The position numbers and the translations under genes were made by a program. This document shows, in pieces, positions 18,329-29,300 of a stretch of DNA of 54,201 nucleotides (its first letter is position 1; every line of letters starts with the position of its first letter). The notes under the pieces were generated by a model, which saw nothing but the letters and a program-made list of their open reading frames with translations, was not told the origin of the DNA and ran no database searches. This stretch comes from DAOQVB01 sp964400865. Lineage in GTDB: Bacteria > Patescibacteriota > Microgenomatia > UBA1400 > PJMF01. Location: positions 1-54,201 of the forward strand of contig CAYNWG010000003.1 of assembly GCA_964400865.1 (NCBI GenBank), given 5' to 3'.

Positions 18329-19410
18329 AACACTACATGAAATTACAAAATCAATTAGCAACGCTATTCAAGAACTTTTTTTCTAATGGCTTATTCTTTT
18401 TGTTAGTTTTGCCGGCGAGTGGTGCCTACGAACTACATGATTATGGTTTTGGAGCAGGTGGCGTAGGCGTAGCAGATTCTGGCACCTATTCACTCAGCGC
18501 TGTAGCGGGAGAAATTTCTGGTGCACAAGGCATTGGCGCAACTTACAACTTGGGACCTGGACTGCAATTTACCCGTCAAAGCAATGTCCCGGCTGCGCCA
18601 ACTTTTTCCAATCCAGATAATTATTATAACCGTTTGCAATTTATTTTAGATTCCGGTGGTAATCCCAGTGATACATTGTTTGCGATTGCTATAAGCGCTG
18701 ATGATTTTGTTACAACTAACTTTATCCAGACAGACGGCACCATTGGTGCAACAGTTGCTTACCAAACATATGCTGATTGGGGTGGTGGCTCTGGTGAATA
18801 TGTGATTGGCTTAGAAAGAAATACCACCTATAAAATTAAAGTGAAAGCGGTCCAGACAAAGTATACCGAAACAGAATATAGTGTGGCGGCGACAGCCGCC
18901 ACTACCGCAGCTAGTCTCTCATTTGATATTGATGTTTCAGCCTCAGACACCGAGACAGGGCCACCCTACGCAGTGTCTTTTGGACCTCTTGCAATTGGTG
19001 GTGTGACTACCGCCACAGACAAAGTTTGGTTTGATCTTTCCACCAATGGTGATGGCGGTGGCTTTGTGTACGTCTATACGCAGAGCGCAGGTTTGACGAG
19101 CGCCGAAGCGCCCTATACCATCACTTCTGCCACCGCCAATCTGGCTTCTGCTAACGAAGGCTATGGAACTCGAGTGGAAAGCGTTACACAAACGAGCGGC
19201 GGCCCGCTGGCCGCCGTCAGCCCTTATGACGGTACTCTAGAAAACGTAGGTATTCTCAATACCACCTCTCGCAATTTGCTCAATTCAACTGCCCAGCCTA
19301 TTACCAATGGTAGAGCTTCATTTGTACTGAAAGCCAAAGCCTCAACGCTTACCCCCTCCGCCAGCGACTACACCAGCATACTCACTGCAGTTGCCAGTGC
19401 AACGTTTTAA
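18325..19410 (+). CDS. Secreted beta-rich protein with WxL-like C-terminal domain
   Basis: The 361-residue protein starts at an ATGA overlap with the upstream gene. A signal-like helix (SNGLFFLLVLPASGAYE) is followed by a glycine-rich region, a fibronectin-like segment (PAAPTFSNPDNYYNRLQFIL ... TTYKIKVKAVQTKYTETEYS) and a C-terminal beta domain ending YTSILTAVASATF, parallel to the end of the 351-aa protein. The operon position after two DUF916-like proteins supports a role as a second WxL-like component of a surface complex (inference). Confidence 0.8.
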   Translation: MKHYMKLQNQLATLFKNFFSNGLFFLLVLPASGAYELHDYGFGAGGVGVADSGTYSLSAVAGEISGAQGIGATYNLGPGLQFTRQSNVPAAPTFSNPDNYYNRLQFILDSGGNPSDTLFAIAISADDFVTTNFIQTDGTIGATVAYQTYADWGGGSGEYVIGLERNTTYKIKVKAVQTKYTETEYSVAATAATTAASLSFDIDVSASDTETGPPYAVSFGPLAIGGVTTATDKVWFDLSTNGDGGGFVYVYTQSAGLTSAEAPYTITSATANLASANEGYGTRVESVTQTSGGPLAAVSPYDGTLENVGILNTTSRNLLNSTAQPITNGRASFVLKAKASTLTPSASDYTSILTAVASATF

Positions 19411-19455
19411 ATTTAGGTAAATTGCAAAAAGCTAGTGTACAATTGGGACAACACT

Positions 19456-20229
19456 ATGGACGCATTTCAACCTACTCCCGCAATATCCAGATCTACAAAA
19501 AAGCAAAGACCACTGTTTTTTTATCCGTTGTTAATTCTGGTTGCATTACTTTTGGGCGGCTTGGGTTATTATTTCTTCCAAAAGCAACAATTTGTTTCAA
19601 CTGCCGAATCCGAAGCCGCTGAGTTAAAAAAGGTGGTAATTCAAGTTGGCAAGCTGATGGATCTACCCAAAGATGAAACGCCAGTGCTGGCAACGGTAAC
19701 TGATAGAGAAAAAATTAAAACCCAGGCATTTTTTGCTCGCTCAGAAAACGGAGATAAAGTCTTGCTGTATACGAATCTTGGTCGGGCAATTTTGTATCGA
19801 CCCTCTACAAATAAAATTGTGGATGTCACTCTGATTAATACGACAAATACGGCTGATATTCCGTCTGGAACAACAAGTCCCCCCACCGTTGTCAATACTC
19901 CAATCCCCACTTCTACAATAACCCCCACTCCAACTGCCACCGTTCAGACCAAAGTTATTCTGCTCAATGGCACAACGACGCAAGGGTTAACCAACAGCGC
20001 AGAAACTCGGTTGCTAAAGGATGTTACTGGAATTGAAATAATTCAAAAGACTAATGCCACTAAACAAGATTATTCTACAACTCAAGTAGTAGCACTTTCC
20101 CCTACCGCAACAACGGTGGCTAATCAAATTGCCCGCTTATATAACACAACTGTCACCCAACAGTTACCTTCGGGTGAAACCGCAGCTGCTGCTGACGTAG
20201 TAGTGATTCTTGGGGAAAATGCAAATTGA
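19456..20229 (+). CDS. Anchored protein with LytR_C-like C-terminal domain
   Basis: From ATG 19456 the product is 257 residues; a GTG at 19435 also exists but overlaps the -10 TACAAT (19438-19443). A cytoplasmic N-terminus, one membrane helix (FYPLLILVALLLGGLGYYF) and a beta segment (VLATVTDREKIKTQAFFARS) precede a Thr/Pro linker (about 145-170) and a LytR_C-type domain (KVILLNGTTTQGLTNSAETR ... TQVVALSPTATTVANQIARL ... ADVVVILGENAN). LytR_C domains accompany LCP enzymes that attach polymers to peptidoglycan; here it stands alone at the end of the surface island, possibly as a wall-binding module. Confidence 0.85.
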   Translation: MDAFQPTPAISRSTKKQRPLFFYPLLILVALLLGGLGYYFFQKQQFVSTAESEAAELKKVVIQVGKLMDLPKDETPVLATVTDREKIKTQAFFARSENGDKVLLYTNLGRAILYRPSTNKIVDVTLINTTNTADIPSGTTSPPTVVNTPIPTSTITPTPTATVQTKVILLNGTTTQGLTNSAETRLLKDVTGIEIIQKTNATKQDYSTTQVVALSPTATTVANQIARLYNTTVTQQLPSGETAAAADVVVILGENAN

Positions 20230-20241
20230 GAGCCTCAATTT
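20223..20241 (+). terminator. Weak hairpin after the LytR_C gene
   Basis: AAATTGA and TCAATTT form a 7-bp stem with a GAGCC loop straddling the stop codon, followed by a short A/T-rich tract. Plausible but weak. Confidence 0.35.
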
Positions 20242-20249
20242 ATAAACAC

Positions 20250-20267
20250 ATATTAAATTGTTAATAT
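20250..20267. promoter_or_regulatory. Perfect AT palindrome upstream of the giant adhesin
   Basis: ATATTAA-ATTG-TTAATAT is a perfect 7-bp inverted repeat about 55 bp upstream of the predicted -10 of the adhesin gene. It could be an operator or part of the upstream terminator; no T-tract follows. Confidence 0.3.
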
Positions 20268-20320
20268 TTCCTCAAGAAGTTTCGTGTTTTCTTCTCCTAT
20301 CACTCAAACGTCCTACTTGA

Positions 20321-20326
20321 TACGAT
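20321..20326 (+). promoter_or_regulatory. -10 box of the giant adhesin gene (predicted leaderless)
   Basis: TACGAT ends 6 nt before the ATG at 20333, the spacing common to first genes in this window. Confidence 0.45.
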
Positions 20327-20332
20327 GGGTAC

Positions 20333-23300
20333 ATGCGGTTTTTGCGCTTGTTATTGTTGTGTGTGGTAGCGGTTTTTGGCCTGATTTTCTTTGTACAACA
20401 ACAACCAGTGATTGCCGCTACAGGTATTCTCAAACAAATTAATTTCCAGGGCAAAGTTGTCAACAAAACAGCAGGCACCAATATTGCAGACAATAATTAT
20501 TCCTTTACTTTTACGATCTATGACGCTGCTTCTGGCGGAACGACCCTCTGGACCGAAACTAAATCGGTTGAGGTAAAAAACGGTATTTTCCAGACTCTAC
20601 TCGGTAGTGGCACTGCCCTACCCGCTTCTATTGATTTTAATACTGACAATATCTATCTGGGTATTAACTTTAACAGCGATGGCGAAATGTCTCCCCGAGT
20701 GCGATTTGCAGCGGTGCCCCAAGCTTTTAATGCACAAAAAGTGGCTGGCCTGACGGTGACTGATACGACTGGAACGCTGACTATTCCTAATGGAGCCACG
20801 ATTGCTTTCTCTGGAGCGTATACGACTACATTTACCTCGACTAATAATTCATCAGTTACACTTCCCACATCAGGTACACTGGCTACACTCGCTGGAACAG
20901 AAGAATTTACTAATAAAACAATTGGTTCAACTGGTTTAATTTTCTCTGGAGCATCCACAGACGTTGATGCTGCATCTGGACAGGGTTTGACTTTTCAAGG
21001 TCGAGCGGCTTCTTCATTTGATACCACCTCAGGTAATTTGAGTTTCCAGGTGGCTGGTACCGGCACAACCGCCGTGGTTCAGATTGGAGCTGGTGGCAGT
21101 GGTAACACTACCCCAGATTACTTAGCGCTTGATGTAAAGTCTGACGCCGGAGATCCTGCTGGTGGTGCTGAGGGATACATTTACTACAACACTGCTGATA
21201 ATAAATTCCGTTGTTATCAAAATGCTGGTTGGACGGATTGTATTGGAAGTGGTGGATCAAGCAATTGGACCGTCGGTAATGGCATCATTTACCCCAACAA
21301 TCCCACCTTGGACTTATTTATTGGAGGCCTAGCTACCTCATCAGCCAAATTTGCATTCATCAATGTCAACAACGGGACACCAACGGCCTCTATCTCCGCC
21401 GGTACCAATGGAGCAACCTTCTTAACCGCAAGCGGGTATCTTTCGGCTACAGCAAAACAAAATTTGACCTTGGGTAACTCCGTTACTTACAACACTACCG
21501 GAAACATCTTGCTAAATCCCAATGGCACAGGGAACGTGGGAATTGGGACTACCTCACCATTCTATAAATTTATTGTGCACAACTCCAGTGGAGGAACACC
21601 GTTCGCGGTTTCTGATCAATCTTTTGGATCATTGGGAACTGCAAAAGCATATATCACCTCCAATGACACTTGGGGAACTCGATTTCTACTCGAAAACACA
21701 GACGCGGGTGGTACAACACATGGTTTAATGAGCTATGGTGCAACTAATCCGTATGCAGCAGCTGGGACTTTTGCAATCATTGTGGGTGGTTCGGACAAAT
21801 TTGCAATCACGAATAGTGGGAATGTTGGAGTCGGCACAAATTATCCCTCAGCATTGTTTGATGTCGCTGGCTCTGCGTCAATCTCCGGCGCACTCGCATT
21901 TCGTGGTACAACAGATCCAAAAATCAACATCCTTAATGGTGAAAACTTTGGTATTCAAACCAGTGTCGGTGGTGATGCGGGCTTGACCGAAGTTTTAACA
22001 ATCCTAAACAGTGGCAACGTCGGTATAGGCACCACGACTCCTGGAGGAATCCTACACGCTGTCGGCACAGCCACTACTACACCACTCTTTGCGACCACTA
22101 CCACAATGTCGGGTACACCACTTACAATGTTAGATTTTAAATTCAACACAGTCACTAATTTAGGTCGAATTGGTGGAGTCACTGCAAATTCAACTGATAC
22201 ATTTTATATTTACGGTACTGCTGGCAGACAAATTGCACTGGGCGCAAGTTCTAGCATGACTCCTCACTTACTGATTAATACGAGTGGTAATGTTGGCATT
22301 GGGACAACGAGTCCTGTCGCAAAACTTGAATTGGTAGGTACGAATGATGTAACACAACTTATTGTTAAAGCATCAAGTGGTCAATCCATGACCAATCCAA
22401 TTATTCAACTACAAGATAGTAGTGGCAATACTCTTATGGATATTAGTGCCAGTGGCCATGAAACGACCTTTATTGGTAAAGATGCGGGAAGAAATAACAG
22501 CGGTGCTGGATTGAGTGGTGGCTATTCGAATACTTTCATTGGATGGCAATCTGGATATTCTCATAATAATTATAGTGGCAATACATACTTGGGTCAGTCA
22601 AGTGGTTACTATGAAGAAGATAGTGCAGGTAACACATTCATTGGAGCTGCAGCTGGGAAGGGTACGGCGCTATTTACTTCTCCTTCCAATACAATTGTTG
22701 GTAATAGTGCAGGATACAAGATGGGAAATTCATCAGGAATGAATGTGTTCTTGGGCAATGATGCTGGATATAATGTGGTAACTGGAGCAGGAAATCTGTT
22801 CCTAGGATATCAGGCAGGTTACAATGAAACTGGCTCAAACAAACTCTATATTGATAACTCAAACACCTCATCACCGTTAATTTGGGGTGACTTCAGCACA
22901 AATGTAGTTAACTTTAACGGCAATGTGGGCATTGGGACAACGAGTCCCGACGACGCACTCGATGTCACGGGAGTGATTGATACATCGGAATATTATCAAT
23001 TGGATAATGTAACTATCCTCAATCAAGTTAATACCGGTTCATTGCTACTTGGGACAAGTGCTGGGACCAGCATAGTTGCTGGAGCTGATTATAATACCTT
23101 ACTTGGATACAACGCAGGGTATAGCATGAACAATGCGACGTCTGACTTTAATATTGCTATCGGGTATAACGCAGGATACGGAAATACCAGCGGTTCTAAT
23201 AACATATACGCTGGAGTAGACGCGGGTTACTACAATCAGACAGGTAGATACAATATCTTCCAGGGTTACCGGGCTGGTTATGGCACAGCAGCTTACACAG

Positions 23301-26300
23301 GCTCTGACGACAATATCGCTGTTGGACAAAGTGCTCTATATTCCTTAGGAAGTAATGCTGATTACAACATCGCACTTGGTTATCAAAGCGGATATGAAAA
23401 TACTACCGGCACCTATAATCTCTACCATGGTTATCGAGCCGGCTTCTACAATCAGACCGGTAGCTACAATATCTTCCAGGGTTTCCGGGCAGGTTATGGC
23501 ACAGCAGCTTACACAGGCTCAGACAACAACATCGCACTAGGAAATGACGCTCTTTTTTATATAGGAAGCAGTACGGATAATAATATAGCATTAGGGTATC
23601 GAGCTGGCTTCTACAATGAGACCGGAACTGACAATATGTTCCAGGGATATGAAGCAGGTATGGGAACATCAGCATACACAGGCTCAGACAACAATATCGC
23701 ACTAGGAGAGAGTTCTCTTTATTCATTAGGAAGTAATGCCGATAATAATATCGCACTTGGTTATCAGGCTGGGTATTCGAATACTACTGGTACATATAAT
23801 AACTTCCAGGGCTATCAGGCCGGTTATTACAGCCAGACAGGTCAATGGAATATCTTCCAAGGAAATCTAGCAGGTCGCGGCACGACAGCTTACACAGGCT
23901 CAGACAACAATATCGCCCTTGGCGCGAGCGCCCTGTATTCCTTGGAGAGTTACGCCGATAATAATATCGCACTAGGATATTATGCCGGATATTCTAATTC
24001 TTCCGGAACAGACAACCTATACTTTGGTGTTGGTTCGGGCCAGAATAACCAAACAGGTACATTTAATATTTTCCTGGGCAGTAATGCAGGAACTGGCTTA
24101 TCAGTAAACACAGGCTCTGACAACAATATCGCTATTGGACGAGAAGCAATGAATTCTATTGGAAGCAGTGCTGATGAAAATATTGCCATTGGGTTTGCTG
24201 CCGGGTATAAGAATAATACAGCAACCAATAACATATCCATGGGTTCGGCAGCCGGATATTACAACTTATCAGGAACAAATAATATTTTCCTGGGAACAAG
24301 TGCGGGTATGGGCAATTTCTCTAATTACACAGGCTCAGACAACAATATCGCCCTCGGACAAAATGCTCTTAATTCTATCGGAAGTAGCTCCGATAATAAT
24401 ATCGCACTTGGTTATCAAGCAGGATATTCAACAACAACTGGCGATGGGAATATATTTTTGGGATACCAGGCTGGGTATAGTGAAACCGGCAGTGACAAAC
24501 TCTACATCGATAATTCCAACACAAGCTCACCACTTATTTGGGGCGACTTTGTAACAAATTTTGTTAATTTCAATGGTAACGTTGGTATCGGCTCAACAGC
24601 TCCTTCCCAACTACTGGATGTCGTTGGTGCCATCCGCCTTGGTGCTGCAGGTGCTAATAATGTGCTCAATACCACCATTGGTGGCGGTGCACCAAGTGGC
24701 TATCTCTATTGGGGAGACAGAGCTGTCTGTGATAGCACCGGTAACTGTGGTGGTGGCACGAGTAACTGGACAGTGGGTGCTGGATTCCTTCATCCCAATA
24801 ACCCGTCGCTAGATATGTTCATTGGTGGATACGCTTCGGCTTCAGCTAAATTTGCATTTTTGAATGTTAATTCAGGTATTCCTACCGCTTCCATCTCAGG
24901 CAATCTTGCACTTGCCGCTCCCACAGGTACCGATCCCGCAACCAAACTCAATATCTACAATGGTGGCTCATTTGGTATTCAAACATCTGTCGGTGGCGAC
25001 ACTGGACTGGCTGAAAGGCTTACGATTCTAAATACTGGTAACGTCGGTATCGGAACAACCAGCCCTGGAGCTAATTTGGAAGTTATTGGTAACGCAAAGC
25101 TAAGTAGTGTGTTAGCTCTGAATGGAGCTGCCCTAGAGGCTCAATCTGCAATTAATATTTCACTTCAAGATGTTCCGTCATACCAAGATAGTGGAATAAA
25201 AGTTACTGCAAGTAAAGCAGGAGATACCTTTGGACTATGGAATACATTAACAAACTCTGGTACATCGAACACAACAGCGGGTGTATACAACACAATCAAT
25301 CAAAATACCACATCTGATTACTATGAGGGTGTTGGGTCACTTAACTGGCTATATACCGCCAACGATGCATACATTCAATATTTGTATGGAGCAAAAACAA
25401 CATTGTCAACGCATGCAACTGATGTTGGAATTGGATATTATGCAAATTCTCACTTTTCTACTACAGGAGGAGAACAATACGGCTTGTATATCGATTTAAA
25501 TAACGTTAACTCTACTAACTACGGAGTTTACGAAGCAGGTGGAGCTACTAACTATTTTGCGGGTAATGTAGGAATTGGAACAACAACACCAAATGGGTTA
25601 TTTCATGTTGCTAATACGAGCAGTGGCAACCTTAGAACAGGTGGCTTATTTCAGAACGCTGGGACTACTGCAGGAACTAGTGTTAGTTTAGATTTTTCAA
25701 CCACTAGTAATAATATTAATGCAAGAATTTCGGCAATTAGAACTGGTGCAACTTACGAACCTACTGAATTAGCTTTTTATTCAAGCTTTGATGGCACACT
25801 ATCCGAAGCAGTTAGAATTGATTGGGACGGGAAAGTCGGGATTGGCACTACTGCTCCAGGAGCAAAGTTACAAATCGGCACAGCCGGTACAACTTTGGGT
25901 ACTATGCGTCTGACTGGTAATACAGCTGGGTACTTGCAACTGCAACCCAGTGCGACCGCTGGGGATTGGACACTGACTTTTCCCGCCAATGATGGAGATA
26001 ACGCTCAAGTCCTAACTACAAATGGCAGTGGCGTGACTTCCTGGACGACTGTTTCTGGAGGTAGCGGAGCAAACACAGCGTTGTCAAACCTAGCAAGCGT
26101 CGCTATTAACACCAGTTTGTTCAGCGATGCCGCCGATACTGATGATCTTGGCTCAACAACCTTTGAGTGGAATTCACTCTTCTTGGCAGATGGTTCTGGC
26201 TTAACTGCCGGTGGTGGGCTGTTCTTTGGTACTGATCAAGACTTACTGTTAACATATGATGAAACAACCAGCGATGCCTTAGTATTTTCTGATGGCACCA

Positions 26301-29300
26301 ACCCATTTCTTTCCATTAAAGATCAGGGTACCGCGGCGGATATATCTTTTAATAACGACAGCTTCTTTATTTCAAATAATGGCAATGTAGGTATTGGAAC
26401 GACTACGCCCTTTACTAAACTATCAGTCGTGAGTGCTGATACTGCCATAAGTGGCGTGACTGCAACGACTGCTAAAGTGGGTGTCTATGGTGGTGCTGGA
26501 ACTGCGGCTGCTTACGGGGTCATGGGTCAGAACAATAATGCGGCAGGTGTTGCTGTACTGGCGCAACAAGATTCAACCGGGTACGCACTCTATTCACTGG
26601 GAGGTAAAAACTACTTTTCTGGCAATGTGGGCATCGGAACAACCGTACCCACAGAAAAGTTAACAGTAATCGGCAATGCGTCAATATCAGGTACTCTACA
26701 ACTAGCGCCCAACGTAGCTGTAGACGCTGGCACCTGTGATGCATCTGCTAAAGGGAAACAATATTATAACGGTACTGATAACAAAATGTATTATTGCAAT
26801 GGCACAGCTTGGACAGTGATGGGGGCGGGCGATGTCAAACTAGAAACTTTTGTTGCCAATGGCAACTATATACCAACTTCAGATACAGTTTTAACTATTG
26901 TAGAAGCGATTGGTCCAGGTGGAGGTGGAGGTGGAGGTGGTAGTGCTGCCACAGGTACTGCCACTACTGGCGGAGGTGGAGGTGGAGGTGGTGCCTATAC
27001 CACTAAAACCTTTAGTTATGCCAATGTCACCCCCAATGTCAGTATTGTCGTTCCTACTGGTGGCGTAGGTGCCAACGGTGGCACCAATGCTGCAGGCGGA
27101 GACGGTGGTGCTGCTTCAGCAGATACCTCATTTGGTTCTTTGCTGGTGGCATACAAAGGTGGAGGAGCAGGCAATGGAGCCACGGGAACTACCTATGGTG
27201 GAGGTGGAGGTGGAGGTGGTAGTGGCGCCGCTGGCGGTAATAGCACAAATCAAACTGGCGCTGCAGGTGGTGGACCCGGTGGTGCCGCCGCGGCTGCTAG
27301 TGTAGATGGTGTTGGTGGTGGTGGTGGTGGCACCACAGCGGCCGGAGGAAATAGTAGTTGGGGTGGTGGAGGTGGCGCACCCAGTCGTATTGGTGGATCT
27401 GCTGGATATGCTGGTGGCAGTAGTGTGAGAGGTGGTGGTGCGGGTGGCGCTGGTGGTAGCTGCGCGGCTTCCTGTGCAACTACAGCTGGGGGTGCTGGCG
27501 GTAATGTGCCAGGAGCAGTTGCTGGTGGTGGAGGTACCGCTGGTTCAGGCGCGGGTGGAGCTGGTGGTACTGGCACCGATAATGCTACTGGCATTGGTGG
27601 TGACGGTGGCGGTGGTGGTGCGAGTAATAATACTGCAGGGGGAAATGGTGGTGCTGGTGGATATGGTGGCAATCCAGGTGGTGGTGGCGGAGGTGGCGGT
27701 GCAGCAGTCTACAGTGCTCCCAATGGTACTGGTGGCAGGGGTGGCAATGGCGGCAGAGGCGAAGTTCGGGTCTGGTCTGTCAAAGGCTCTGGAGCTGACT
27801 ATGCTGAACTCTATTCAAGCCATGATGAAACACTAGAAGCTGGAGATGTCGTAGCCATAGACTCAACCCTCAAAGCTGGTGTCAAAAAAAGTACCGCACC
27901 CTATGAAAATGGTCTGCTGGGCATTGTTTCAACATTGCCAGGCCAAATCGTCGGAGATGTGGAGGATGAAGCTCTCCATATTGTACCGATTGCTTTGGCT
28001 GGCCGTGTGCCGGTTAAAGTTTCAACAGAGAATGGTGCTATTAAATCCGGAGACTTTCTCACAGCATCTTCTGTACCGGGTGTAGCTATGAAAGCGACTT
28101 CGGTTGGTTTAACAATTGGTACAGCTATCCAAGATTATGATGGTCCCGCAGATCAAATTGGTCGAGTCAGTGTATTCGTGAATACGACTTTCACCTCAGG
28201 ACTGCTCCTCAAAGATGTCTTGGAAAGTCATGGAGTCACGATCCCTGAAGCAGTTTGGCGCTCAAATACTGTTGACTACTCCTGGTATGTCCTCGCAACT
28301 ATGCTTGAAAAACAGCAGGTGATTTCTCAGCAACCTACACTTACAGAAACATATGTAGATAGAATAGTGGCAGGCCTTGAAATGATTGCATCCCGATTAG
28401 TTACTCGAGAGATATTTACCCAAAAATTGTCCGCTCAAACAGGCAATGATCTAGAAATCAATTTAGCTACAGACAATAAATTGGTTGTCTACACTGCTCC
28501 AGCTACTATTAATAGTGACGCAACTGAGAGTGGTAGAGTAGCTGCTCTAACCGTGGATGCTACAGGCAAGCTCATAGTGAGTGGCAATACCACGACTCAA
28601 AGTTTGACCACCCAAAGCATCACCTTTGTTGATCCAACCAATGCCAGTGGCTCAGCTACGATTGTGATGGACAATCAGGGCAATGCCTACTTTGCAGGGC
28701 AAGTTGGCGTGGGCAATGGTTCTCAACTAGCTGGTCTAGAAATTAATAGTGGCTCACTAGGGACGGCTGGATTAAAACTGGCTATGCTGGCCACCGATGA
28801 CCCGCAAGTTGCCAGCTCAAGCGGCAGAGTCTTGGGTGTGGATAGTGAGGGTAATGTGATTTTGGTAGACAATCCGAGAAACAACGAAAATCTCGATCCA
28901 CCTAAAATTCAAGCGAGCCAAATAGAAGGGTTAGAAGTGGCATTATTTAATGCAACGGCTTCTGGCGAGCTGCGGATAAATCGCCGTTCATTCTTTACTA
29001 CCTTTGTGGAGTTTGTCCAAACCGTCATCTTCCGAGGCGAAGTTAACTTCTTGGGCAAGACCTACTTTGCTCAAGACATGGCTGGCACTGCTTTGATAGT
29101 CAATAATGAACAAGTAGTGGATGTTACTTTTGAAAAACCATATGAGTACCCACCTATCGTAACAATTTCTTACAAACTCAAAGAAGCGACTGAAAGTGCA
29201 TTCTTAAACCAAAGTAGTCGTGTGGCAGTATCAGATGTGACCGAACAAGGTTTTAGCATTGTGCTCGAACGACCCACCATTCGCGATGTCGAGTTTACGT

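Noticed and set aside
23090..24480. CRISPR-like regularly spaced repeats
   Set aside because: The repeats are in frame within the adhesin gene, encode protein repeats, vary in spacing and have no cas genes nearby.
27250..27672. 140-aa proline-rich ORF on the minus strand
   Set aside because: It is the antisense shadow of the Gly-rich segment of the adhesin (GGN codons read as CC-rich), with no start signals.
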